12,785 bases of DNA, taken from NCBI GenBank assembly GCA_937891805.1, contig CALATK010000092.1, forward strand, positions 1 through 12,785. Direction: 5' to 3'. Below the pieces are notes generated by a model that had not been told where the DNA came from, searched no databases, and worked only from the letters and a program-made list of their open reading frames with translations. A program made the position numbers and the translations under genes. Below, in pieces: positions 7,495 to 12,785 of the stretch (within the stretch, counting starts at the first letter, position 1; every line of letters begins with the position of its first letter). Origin of the DNA: an uncultured Fibrobacter sp. GTDB taxonomy: Bacteria > Fibrobacterota > Fibrobacteria > Fibrobacterales > Fibrobacteraceae.

Positions 7495-7525
7495 TAGACA
7501 CGCGGGATTCACAATTCTATATTTC
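7495..7525 (+). promoter_or_regulatory. Candidate promoter of the transporter-kinase-radical SAM operon
   Basis: TAGACA (7495-7500) and TATATTTC (7518-7525) are spaced by 17 bases, close to a sigma-70-type arrangement. The leader would be only about 30 bases, ending with AGAGGTG at 7548-7554 before the ATG, too short for a riboswitch. Confidence 0.5.
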
Positions 7526-7558
7526 CGTGCAAATTTATCAAACATGCAGAGGTGATTA

Positions 7559-8767
7559 ATGGAAAAACGCACAGGTCTCTTTACAAATGCCATCATCTGG
7601 TTCGGCGTGGCCGTTTCCGTTTCCGAAATAGAGGCGGGCATCGAGACCGGCGCCGAAGCCGCTCCAGGTTCCTTATGGCTGCCTCTGGTTCTTGGGCATG
7701 TCATCGGCGGTATCTTCCTTTTCTTTGTGGGCCTTATCGGCGCCCGCATTCGCCTGAATGCCATGGAAACTACGGCTTCTGTCTATGGGTCCTACGGTTC
7801 CAAGTTTTTCGCCTCCTTGAACCTGTTCCAGCTAGTGGCCTGGATTGCCGTTCTGAACGCCCAGGGCGCTACCGTGCTAGCCGGGTTACACCTCCCCATC
7901 TCCTTCCCGCTGACCTGCGTAGCGCTGGCGATCCTCATCGCACTCTGGGTTTTTGTGGGCCTGCGCCGCTTTGCGAAGGTCACCACTGTCGTGATGGCGG
8001 TACTGACCGTTTTGCTGGTGGCCCTGACTGTTAAATTGTTCGGGGCTAGCTCGATTTTTGCAGAAACAGCCTCTGCCTCCGGAGTAAACAGTGCCGCAGG
8101 CCATAGCCTCGGTTTCTGGAGCATCTTCGAAATCTCCATGGCCCTGCCTCTTTCTTGGCTTCCGGTAATTTCGGACTACACCAAAGATGTAGAAAAGCCT
8201 GTGCGCGCCACGGCCGTTTCCGCCATCGCCTACACCGTCGCCAGTTTCTGGATGTACTTTATCGGGCTTGAAATTGCAAGCGCCGGTGTCGGAAACGATA
8301 TCGCCCAGGCCATTCTCCTGGCGGGCCTTGGAATCCCCGGAATCATCATCGTGGTGCTTTCGACGGTCACCACCAACTTCCTTGCGGCAAATTCCGCAGG
8401 TGAATCGGCAAAGGCTATCGTCCACAAACTCAATCCGAAAATCACAGGCGTTGTGGTAAGCGCCATCAGCGCCGTTCTCGCCATCTCCGGAATCATGGAC
8501 CACTACATCAGTTTCCTCTACCTCATCGCTTCGGTCTTTGCGCCCATGGCCGCCGTTCTTCTGGTGTCGTTCTTTTTGGACAAACAAGGGCGAACCGGCA
8601 AGGCGTTCTGGCTCTGGAATCTCTTCGCCTGGCTTGCTGGCTTTGTCGTTTACCAGGTAACGGTCCATTTGGAGTCCGTGTTCCTTGGACCTACACTCAT
8701 ATCCGTTATCGTATCCGCCGCAATTTCCTATATTTGGGTCTTGAAAAACAAGGTTAAATCAGCGTAA
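7559..8767 (+). CDS. NCS1-family transporter, CytX-like (hydroxymethylpyrimidine or B6 vitamer permease)
   Basis: The 402-residue protein is almost entirely membrane helices, about 12. The opening NAIIWFGVAVSVSEIEAG, the LVLGHVIGG helix, NAMETTASVYGSYGS and SMALPLSWLPVISDYTK fit the CytX branch of the NCS1 (nucleobase cation symport-1) family in order and spacing. CytX members are predicted to import the thiamin pyrimidine (HMP). NCS1 as a whole also includes cytosine, allantoin and pyridoxine carriers. The next gene encodes a pyridoxal-type kinase only 2 bases downstream, so the cargo may be a B6 vitamer, or HMP if the kinase accepts it. AGAGGTG precedes the ATG by 4 bases. It sits in the inner membrane and probably uses a proton or sodium gradient. 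Family assignment is firm; the substrate is not. Confidence 0.88.
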   Translation: MEKRTGLFTNAIIWFGVAVSVSEIEAGIETGAEAAPGSLWLPLVLGHVIGGIFLFFVGLIGARIRLNAMETTASVYGSYGSKFFASLNLFQLVAWIAVLNAQGATVLAGLHLPISFPLTCVALAILIALWVFVGLRRFAKVTTVVMAVLTVLLVALTVKLFGASSIFAETASASGVNSAAGHSLGFWSIFEISMALPLSWLPVISDYTKDVEKPVRATAVSAIAYTVASFWMYFIGLEIASAGVGNDIAQAILLAGLGIPGIIIVVLSTVTTNFLAANSAGESAKAIVHKLNPKITGVVVSAISAVLAISGIMDHYISFLYLIASVFAPMAAVLLVSFFLDKQGRTGKAFWLWNLFAWLAGFVVYQVTVHLESVFLGPTLISVIVSAAISYIWVLKNKVKSA

Positions 8768-8769
8768 AC

Positions 8770-9603
8770 ATGCCTCAGAAAAAGATTGCGTTAATCAATG
8801 ACATTACAGGTTTCGGACGGTGTTCCATCGCCGTCATGGCACCTGTGGTTTCGGCCATGAAAATCCAGGCCGTGGCCGTGCCTACTGCAATCCTTTCGAC
8901 CCATACGCAGTTTCCGGAATACTACTTTGACGATTACACCCCCCGCATGCGGGACTACATCGACACCTACAAGAAACTGGACATGTCCTTCGACGCCATC
9001 GCCACCGGATTTTTAGGCTCCGAGGAACAGGTGGACATCGTCGTCGATTTTATCAAGACTTTCAAGAAAGAGGGCGTGTTCACCCTGGTGGACCCGGTGA
9101 TGGGCGACTATGGACGGCTTTACAAGACCTACACGCCTGCCCTCTGCAACAAGATGAAGGACCTGATCCGCCACGCAGATATCTTGACGCCCAACCTGAC
9201 GGAGCTCTGCTCCCTGATGGACGTGGACTATCGGGATGGCGACTTTTCGCCAGCTGAACTGGAAGCCATGTGCCAGCAACTGAGTTTCCAGGGGCCCAAG
9301 CACATCGTGGTTACGGGAATCCACCACGACAAACAAATCATGAACTTTGTTTTCAGCCGTGGCGAAACGCCCAAGACCATCATGGTGGACCGCATCGGAG
9401 GAGACCGGAGCGGAACCGGAGACGTGATTAGCGCCGTAATTGCGGGCATGTACCTGAACGGGCACGGATTCTACGACTCTGTGAAACGGGCCACCGAATT
9501 TGCCTCTAAGTGCATTACCTATTGCGAAAAGAACAACGTGCCCACCCATTGGGGGCTTAGCGTCGAGATGTACCTTCGCGATTTGACGGAGGAGGAAAAA
9601 TGA
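8770..9603 (+). CDS. Pyridoxal/pyridoxamine kinase (ribokinase superfamily)
   Basis: The 277-residue protein matches the PdxK/PdxY family over its length. It starts IALINDITGFGRCS, followed by PTAILSTHTQFP and FDDYTPRM. DPVMGD lies at 108-113, TPNLTE at 140-145, and the phosphate-binding loop GGDRSGTGD at 210-218 has Asp218 as the expected catalytic base. It transfers phosphate from ATP to the 5'-hydroxymethyl of pyridoxal, pyridoxamine or pyridoxine in the cytoplasm. Some family members, including E. coli PdxK, also phosphorylate hydroxymethylpyrimidine, so a thiamin-salvage role remains possible. The sequence resembles Firmicutes pyridoxamine kinases. It starts 2 bases after the transporter stop and has only a weak ribosome site (AAGGT at 8751-8755, distant), so it probably depends on coupling. 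Its stop overlaps the next start as ATGA. Confidence 0.9.
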   Translation: MPQKKIALINDITGFGRCSIAVMAPVVSAMKIQAVAVPTAILSTHTQFPEYYFDDYTPRMRDYIDTYKKLDMSFDAIATGFLGSEEQVDIVVDFIKTFKKEGVFTLVDPVMGDYGRLYKTYTPALCNKMKDLIRHADILTPNLTELCSLMDVDYRDGDFSPAELEAMCQQLSFQGPKHIVVTGIHHDKQIMNFVFSRGETPKTIMVDRIGGDRSGTGDVISAVIAGMYLNGHGFYDSVKRATEFASKCITYCEKNNVPTHWGLSVEMYLRDLTEEEK

Positions 9604-10259
9604 TTTTATATACGGTTACCGGAAAGGTGGGACAGGCGGGCTACCTGAACCTCAAGGACAGCGGCGATTTGACCGGAAAGAATGTCTATGTGAACATCAC
9701 GAACCGGTGCCCCTGTAACTGCGTCTTTTGCCTGCGCCAGACCAAGAAGATGATGGAAGGGAACTCCCTCTGGCTCAAGGGCGGCGAGCCCAGCGTAGAG
9801 ACCGTGATGGAAGAATTCGACGCCTTTGACCTTTCCGTCATTCACGAGCTGATTTTCTGCGGTTTCGGCGAGCCTCTGGAGCGCATCGACGATGTGTGCA
9901 AAATCATTGACCAGCTAAAGGCGAAATACCCGAACCTGAAGGTCCGAGTGAACACCAACGGACTTGCAAACCTGATTCACGGGAAAGACATAACGCCCGA
10001 ACTGAAAGGCCATTTTGACACGGTCTCCATCTCATTGAACGCACCGGACGCCGAAGAATTTTTGGCCCTTACGCGGTCCAAGTTCGGCATCCAATCCTAC
10101 GACGCCCTGAAGGACTTCGCCGTCAAGGCAAAGCACTATGTGCCGAACGTGGTGCTGACCGTCGTGGAAAAGGTCATGTCCGAAGAGAAAATCGAAATCT
10201 GCCGCAAGACCTGCGAAAATCTGGGCGTCACCCTGAGGGTCCGCCCCTTCGAAGACTAA
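9600..10259 (+). CDS. Radical SAM protein, TatD-associated type
   Basis: The 219-residue protein has the radical SAM cluster motif C-x3-C-x2-C at C37, C41 and C44 within NITNRCPCNCVFC. It is followed by a SLWLKGGEPS segment, FCGFGEPLERIDD (87-99), VRVNTNGLANLIHGKD and VSISLNAPDAEEF. These blocks match the small family known as TatD-family-associated radical SAM proteins, where the gene is usually next to or fused with a TatD hydrolase. No TatD gene is present here. There is no SPASM-like cysteine cluster at the C-terminus. It uses a [4Fe-4S] cluster and S-adenosylmethionine; the substrate of this family is unknown. The ATG overlaps the kinase stop (ATGA), and GGAGGAGG just before it gives a strong ribosome site, so it is tightly coupled to the kinase. 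The family call is confident; its role in vitamin salvage is inferred only from position. Confidence 0.88.
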   Translation: MILYTVTGKVGQAGYLNLKDSGDLTGKNVYVNITNRCPCNCVFCLRQTKKMMEGNSLWLKGGEPSVETVMEEFDAFDLSVIHELIFCGFGEPLERIDDVCKIIDQLKAKYPNLKVRVNTNGLANLIHGKDITPELKGHFDTVSISLNAPDAEEFLALTRSKFGIQSYDALKDFAVKAKHYVPNVVLTVVEKVMSEEKIEICRKTCENLGVTLRVRPFED

Positions 10260-10285
10260 TTTCAGCTTATTTTGTTCATACAATC

Positions 10286-10316
10286 TTGTAAAAGCTATAG
10301 CTTTTTCCTATATTTA
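10286..10316 (+). promoter_or_regulatory. Candidate promoter and palindromic operator of the LysR gene
   Basis: TTGTAA (10286-10291) and TATATTTA (10309-10316) are separated by 17 bases. Between and overlapping them lies a perfect 16-bp palindrome, AAAAGCTATAGCTTTT (10290-10305). A repressor or LysR protein bound there would cover the promoter. As RNA the same bases could give a weak AU-rich hairpin followed by T residues, which might end the upstream operon. Confidence 0.5.
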
Positions 10317-10365
10317 TTCCTACCAAACATATAGGAAATACATCTTCCATACTAACCTTCTAATA

Positions 10366-10407
10366 CCAACTCCCAACTCCGAATTCCGAAATCCGAAATC
10401 CGAACTA
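10366..10407. repeat. Heptamer tandem array (CGAANTC) abutting the LysR start
   Basis: Six 7-base units in register: CCAACTC, CCAACTC, CGAATTC, CGAAATC, CGAAATC, CGAACTA, ending 5 bases before the ATG at 10413. The units CGAATTC and CGAAATC are exact reverse complements of GAATTCG and GATTTCG in the array at 595-765, so the same element occurs here in the opposite orientation. It occupies the place where a Shine-Dalgarno sequence would be, and none is present. Confidence 0.9.
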
Positions 10408-10412
10408 CAACC

Positions 10413-11351
10413 ATGACTCTCCAGCAGCTTCGTTACGCCATCGGCATCGCAAAGGTCGGCTCCTTCAACAAGGCAGCCGAGAACCTGTTTATTTCTCAAC
10501 CGTCTCTCACGGCGGCCATCCACGACCTGGAAGACGAAATCGGCATCGTCATCTTCAACCGCACCAGCCGTGGGGTCTCCCTCACCGTCGAAGGCGAAGA
10601 GTTTATCGCCCAGGCAAGCCAGCTGTACCACCATTACGAAACCGTGCTGGAACACTACAGCGACGGCGTGCGCCAAAAGAGAAAGTTCGCCATCTCTACA
10701 CAGCACTATTCCTTTGCCGTCAAGGCCTTTGTAGAGATGGTCAAAAAGTCCGACTCCGACGAATACGAGTTCGCCCTTCGGGAAACCAAGACCAAGGAAG
10801 TCATCGACGACGTGGCCACCCTCAAGAGCGAAATCGGCATCTTGTACCTGAGTGATTTCAACCGCAAGTACATCAACTACCTGTTCAAGGAAAAGGATCT
10901 GGAATTCCACCATCTGATTGACTGCAAGGCCTACGCCTACATGTGGAAAAACCACCCTCTGGCAAGCCGCAAGTCTGTAAACCTGCACGACCTTTCGGAC
11001 TACCCCTGCCTCTCCTTTGAGCAGAGCGAAAGCGGCACCTACTACTTTGCCGAAGAAATTTTAAGTACAAACGAATACCACCGGACCATCAAGGCCAATG
11101 ACCGAGCCACCATGTTGAACCTGATGGTGGGGCTCAACGGATACACACTCTGTTCGGGAATTATCAGCGAAGAAATCAACGGTTCCGACTACGTAGCCGT
11201 TCCCTTCAAGGACAGCAAGGGCAAGGACGACCGCACCATGGAAATCGGATACATCGTCAAGAAGAACTTCAACATTTCCTCCATATGCCAGACCTACATC
11301 CAAGAAATGAAGGAATACCTGGCGAACTACACTCCCTCACGCCAATCCTAG
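10413..11351 (+). CDS. LysR-type transcriptional regulator
   Basis: The 312-residue protein begins MTLQQLRYAIGIAKVGSFNK with the LysR winged helix-turn-helix: SFNKAAENLFISQPSLTAAI (17-36), then LEDEIGIVIFNRTSRGVSLT. A linker helix follows (FIAQASQLYHHYETVLEHY). From about residue 92 on there is an effector-binding domain of the periplasmic-binding type, including HPLASRKSVNLHDLSDYPCLSFEQ. The start is fixed by the conserved N-terminus although no SD precedes it; the heptamer array does. It lies 153 bases behind the radical SAM gene, on the same strand, with its own promoter candidate. LysR proteins commonly control themselves and a nearby operon, so the transporter-kinase operon or its own promoter palindrome are plausible targets, but this cannot be shown here. 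The effector is unknown. Confidence 0.92.
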   Translation: MTLQQLRYAIGIAKVGSFNKAAENLFISQPSLTAAIHDLEDEIGIVIFNRTSRGVSLTVEGEEFIAQASQLYHHYETVLEHYSDGVRQKRKFAISTQHYSFAVKAFVEMVKKSDSDEYEFALRETKTKEVIDDVATLKSEIGILYLSDFNRKYINYLFKEKDLEFHHLIDCKAYAYMWKNHPLASRKSVNLHDLSDYPCLSFEQSESGTYYFAEEILSTNEYHRTIKANDRATMLNLMVGLNGYTLCSGIISEEINGSDYVAVPFKDSKGKDDRTMEIGYIVKKNFNISSICQTYIQEMKEYLANYTPSRQS

Positions 11352-11363
11352 GCAAGAATTTTA

Positions 11364-11371
11364 TATATTTG
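11364..11371 (+). promoter_or_regulatory. Candidate -10 element of the tRNA-Leu promoter
   Basis: TATATTTG lies 13 bases upstream of the tRNA 5' end and right after the LysR stop. It fits TAnnTTTG exactly. No good -35 is visible, as the expected position falls in the end of the LysR coding region. Confidence 0.4.
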
Positions 11372-11384
11372 AGCCACGCCAACG

Positions 11385-11467
<83 letters not shown>

Positions 11468-11489
11468 CTAATGGCTTTTTAGGACGCCT

Positions 11490-11915
11490 ATGATTGAATT
11501 TTACCCCAACAGCATCTATTACCCCCGCGAGGCGGTAGAGGAAAAACTCGCCAAAGGCGAACTGAAAGAGACCGAAAGCCATCTGCTTTCTTGGACAGAG
11601 CGTCACCGTGGAGAAATCTGGGACTGCGCCCGTGACGATTCCGACTCCCCCACCGACGAAATCCTGCTGGACAACCTGCGGGCCCTGCTTCTCTGCAAGG
11701 GGTCTTTGCAGCCTGCCGCCGACATGGCCGCCGTCATCAGGGAAGTCTCCAAGGAAATCTGGTACCAGAACGAAAAAGACAAAAAATCTCCAGACGAGAT
11801 TGCCACCGAATGGTGGGGCAAGTACCTTACCAAATGGCGCGAAGCCCGCATGTTCGAAGCCTTCATCCTTATCGAGAAGAAGGCCGACCAGTTGCTGGCT
11901 ATTCTGAAGGGATGA
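11490..11915 (+). CDS. Small acidic helical protein, unknown
   Basis: The 141-residue protein has no signal peptide or membrane helix and is predicted soluble, mostly alpha-helical, acidic and rich in tryptophan (LLSWTERHRGEIWDC, EIWYQ, TEWWGKYLTKWREARMFEAF). I do not recognise a family. The ATG has AGGA at 11481-11484 as a modest ribosome site. It begins 22 bases after the tRNA-Leu 3' end with no room for a separate promoter apart from the one before the tRNA, so it is probably co-transcribed with the tRNA and released by tRNA processing. Codon use and composition look native to the region. A terminator follows at 11993. Confidence 0.7.
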   Translation: MIEFYPNSIYYPREAVEEKLAKGELKETESHLLSWTERHRGEIWDCARDDSDSPTDEILLDNLRALLLCKGSLQPAADMAAVIREVSKEIWYQNEKDKKSPDEIATEWWGKYLTKWREARMFEAFILIEKKADQLLAILKG

Positions 11916-11928
11916 TACTGAAAACGGA

Positions 11929-11977
11929 CCCCCTGTCATCCTGGAGGCCGAAGGCCGATAGGACCCTCGGGGGTGAC
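11929..11977. repeat. REP-like palindromic element
   Basis: GTCATCC (11935-11941) pairs with GGGTGAC (11971-11977) with one G-T pair. Inside, GGCC-GAA-GGCC (11946-11956) forms a second stem, and CCT (11940-11942) faces AGG (11960-11962). ACCCCC (11929 on) can alternatively pair with GGGGGT. The sequence resembles the GTCATCCTG... palindromic intergenic repeats found in many bacterial genomes. Only one copy lies in this window, so the repeat status is inferred. Confidence 0.5.
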
Positions 11978-11992
11978 GAACGCAACATGGTG

Positions 11993-12017
11993 ACGCAGGC
12001 ATAGTCCTGCGTTTTTT
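11993..12017 (+). terminator. Intrinsic terminator after the tRNA/small protein unit
   Basis: ACGCAGG (11993-11999) pairs with CCTGCGT (12006-12012) around a 6-base loop, followed by a run of six T (12012-12017). The T-run overlaps the stop codon (TAA, 12018-12016) of the convergent gene on the - strand, so the two units meet with almost no spacer. Confidence 0.9.
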
Positions 12018-12519
12018 ATTTGGAGTATTTCGCTTTCCAGCGGAGGGGTATCCAGAAATCGGTTACCCCGTTTTCGCTTTTCTTGTACCGCCAAAAGTAC
12101 TCGATGTGGTCCTTGAGTTTCCGCTCGAAGGTTTCGTCGTCGGCATCGGAAAAGAGAATTTCCTTGCAGGTAAAGATTCCGAGGGAATCCACCACCAGAT
12201 GAAGCCCCAGGCGGATATCGTCGGCACCCTTCTTCTTGAAATGCTCCTGACCGAGCCAGTGCAGGCCTGCGGCACGACCCTGGATGTATTTTTCCAGGGC
12301 TTCCACATCACGACCTGCGGAATTGTCCAGCACGTAGATGTCGTCCAAGTTTGGCATATCCATGCGGCCCGTAAAGGCCCTGGACTTTTCTGGCCCTGCA
12401 ACCGCTGACTCGTCCTCTTGAGACAGAGGGGCCTTGTAGGGCGTCACCTGCCAGATAAAGTCCAACAGGCCCAAGAACACCAGGAACAGCACGATCAGTG
12501 GAAAGTTCCGTTTAATCAT
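12016..12519 (-). CDS. Membrane-anchored protein with TonB/AgmX-PglI-like C-terminal domain
   Basis: The 167-residue protein has a short cytoplasmic N-terminus (MIKRN), one hydrophobic helix at about 6-23 (FPLIVLFLVFLGLLDFIW), a proline/acid-rich linker, and a C-terminal domain at about 102-163. That domain (RLGLHLVVDSLGIFTCKEIL, then FERKLKDHIEYFWRYKKSENG) follows the pattern of TonB-like and AgmX/PglI C-terminal domains: a strand with a D-x-x-G turn, a helix with conserved aromatic and tryptophan, and a final strand (DFWIPLRWKA). Such proteins are anchored in the inner membrane and reach into the periplasm. The linker is too short to cross the periplasm as TonB does. It starts 6 bases after the recJ stop, so it is in one operon with it. 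The ribosome site is weak (AGGCGG). The domain call is tentative. Confidence 0.65.
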   Translation of the reverse strand: MIKRNFPLIVLFLVFLGLLDFIWQVTPYKAPLSQEDESAVAGPEKSRAFTGRMDMPNLDDIYVLDNSAGRDVEALEKYIQGRAAGLHWLGQEHFKKKGADDIRLGLHLVVDSLGIFTCKEILFSDADDETFERKLKDHIEYFWRYKKSENGVTDFWIPLRWKAKYSK

Positions 12520-12525
12520 AACCGC

Positions 12526-12785
12526 CTACTCGATGGACTTGATGCAAAGCTGCAAGGAACGCCTGCCGTTGTAGTAGTTCCAGGTGGGCTCGAACACGAT
12601 GGTCACCCGATGGGACTTGCCGATGAGGGCCTTGCATTTGCGGAGCCCGAAGGCAATAGCCGAAAACGCCGGACTCCCCGCCTGGGAGACTTCCATCTGC
12701 AGGTGGCCGCCACGAAGCTCCCGCAGACGATGGACCTTCACGTTTTCGGCCCGGAACACAGGATACGGGAAGTTCCCGCTGAAAG
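12526..12785 (-). CDS. recJ: Single-stranded-DNA exonuclease RecJ, C-terminal part
   Basis: The frame is open to the window edge and ends with TAG at 12528-12526, so 85 C-terminal residues are visible and the 5' part is missing. The visible part is the C-terminal OB-like domain of RecJ: GNFPYPVFRAENVKV, then ELRGGHLQMEV (relatives read GGxHLK), SAIAFG, and a last block NYYNGRRSLQLCIKSIE matching the N-x-W/Y-N-G-x-x-x-LQL ending of the family. RecJ degrades single-stranded DNA 5' to 3' in recombination and mismatch repair. The DHH catalytic motifs lie outside the window. The GTG at 12759-12757 is an internal codon. Confidence 0.85.
   Translation of the reverse strand, partial: FSGNFPYPVFRAENVKVHRLRELRGGHLQMEVSQAGSPAFSAIAFGLRKCKALIGKSHRVTIVFEPTWNYYNGRRSLQLCIKSIE

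Larger units (their letters stand above)
7182..7558. other. Divergent intergenic region
   Basis: These 377 bases separate the - strand envelope operon from the + strand transporter operon. They are clearly more AT-rich than the flanking genes in 7300-7440. They hold, left to right, the leader terminator, a - strand promoter candidate, a 7-bp inverted repeat GCAGAAA (7381-7387) / TTTCTGC (7416-7422) around an ATATTAAT core, and the + strand promoter. I see no convincing small gene. A 7-codon ORF on the - strand (from about 7342) has no ribosome site. Confidence 0.6.

Noticed and set aside
7526..7558. TPP or other riboswitch before the transporter
   Set aside because: The leader from the predicted promoter is about 30 bases and lacks the conserved CTGAGA-type core; none was seen in the rest of the intergenic region either.
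7886..8668. ORF of 260 codons on the - strand within the transporter gene
   Set aside because: Low-complexity, charged shadow frame opposite a clear membrane protein.
10320..10988. ORF of 222 codons on the - strand over the LysR gene
   Set aside because: Shadow of the LysR coding frame; its end merely reads through the heptamer array.
12526..12759. Independent 77-codon gene starting at a GTG
   Set aside because: The frame continues to the window edge and the sequence matches the C-terminus of RecJ without a break.

Overview
The window looks like chromosomal DNA from a Gram-negative bacterium of the FCB group, most likely Fibrobacter or a close relative. This is inferred from the general look of the proteins (exported proteins with Sec or lipoprotein signals, a carboxyltransferase of fermentative C3/C4 metabolism), from repeated TATATTT promoter cores resembling the TAnnTTTG element of Bacteroidetes, and from starts with weak or absent Shine-Dalgarno (SD) sequences. 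No sequence search was possible, so the genus is a judgement, not a measurement. There is no integrase, transposase or CRISPR array. The region reads as ordinary chromosome with some unusual non-coding elements.

Left part, + strand (1-2503): the 3' end of a CnoX/YbbN-type thioredoxin-TPR co-chaperone; a 240-base gap filled by a composite heptamer repeat; a highly expressed-looking carboxyltransferase (pyruvate carboxylase B / oxaloacetate decarboxylase alpha type) that lacks its own biotin domain; and a strong intrinsic terminator.

Middle, - strand (2516-7181): an envelope block. A translationally coupled pair encodes a secreted protein with a jelly-roll-like N-terminus (5907-7181) and a large secreted alpha/beta hydrolase (3391-5907). 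A lipoprotein with beta-barrel-like sequence (2516-3301) follows, probably from its own promoter. The leader of the pair carries a minus-strand terminator with a UUCG loop, suggesting attenuation.

Divergent from this, + strand (7559-10259): a compact operon of an NCS1 CytX-like transporter, a pyridoxal/pyridoxamine kinase and a small radical SAM protein of the type usually linked to TatD. It probably salvages vitamin B6 or the thiamin pyrimidine, with an unknown radical SAM step. A LysR-type regulator (10413-11351) follows. Its promoter contains a 16-bp palindrome, and its 5' leader ends in a second heptamer array that touches the start codon.

Right part: tRNA-Leu(UAA), a small unknown acidic protein 22 bases behind it, a REP-like palindrome and a terminator. 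On the - strand, the 3' end of recJ is followed by a membrane-anchored protein with a TonB/AgmX-like C-terminal domain.
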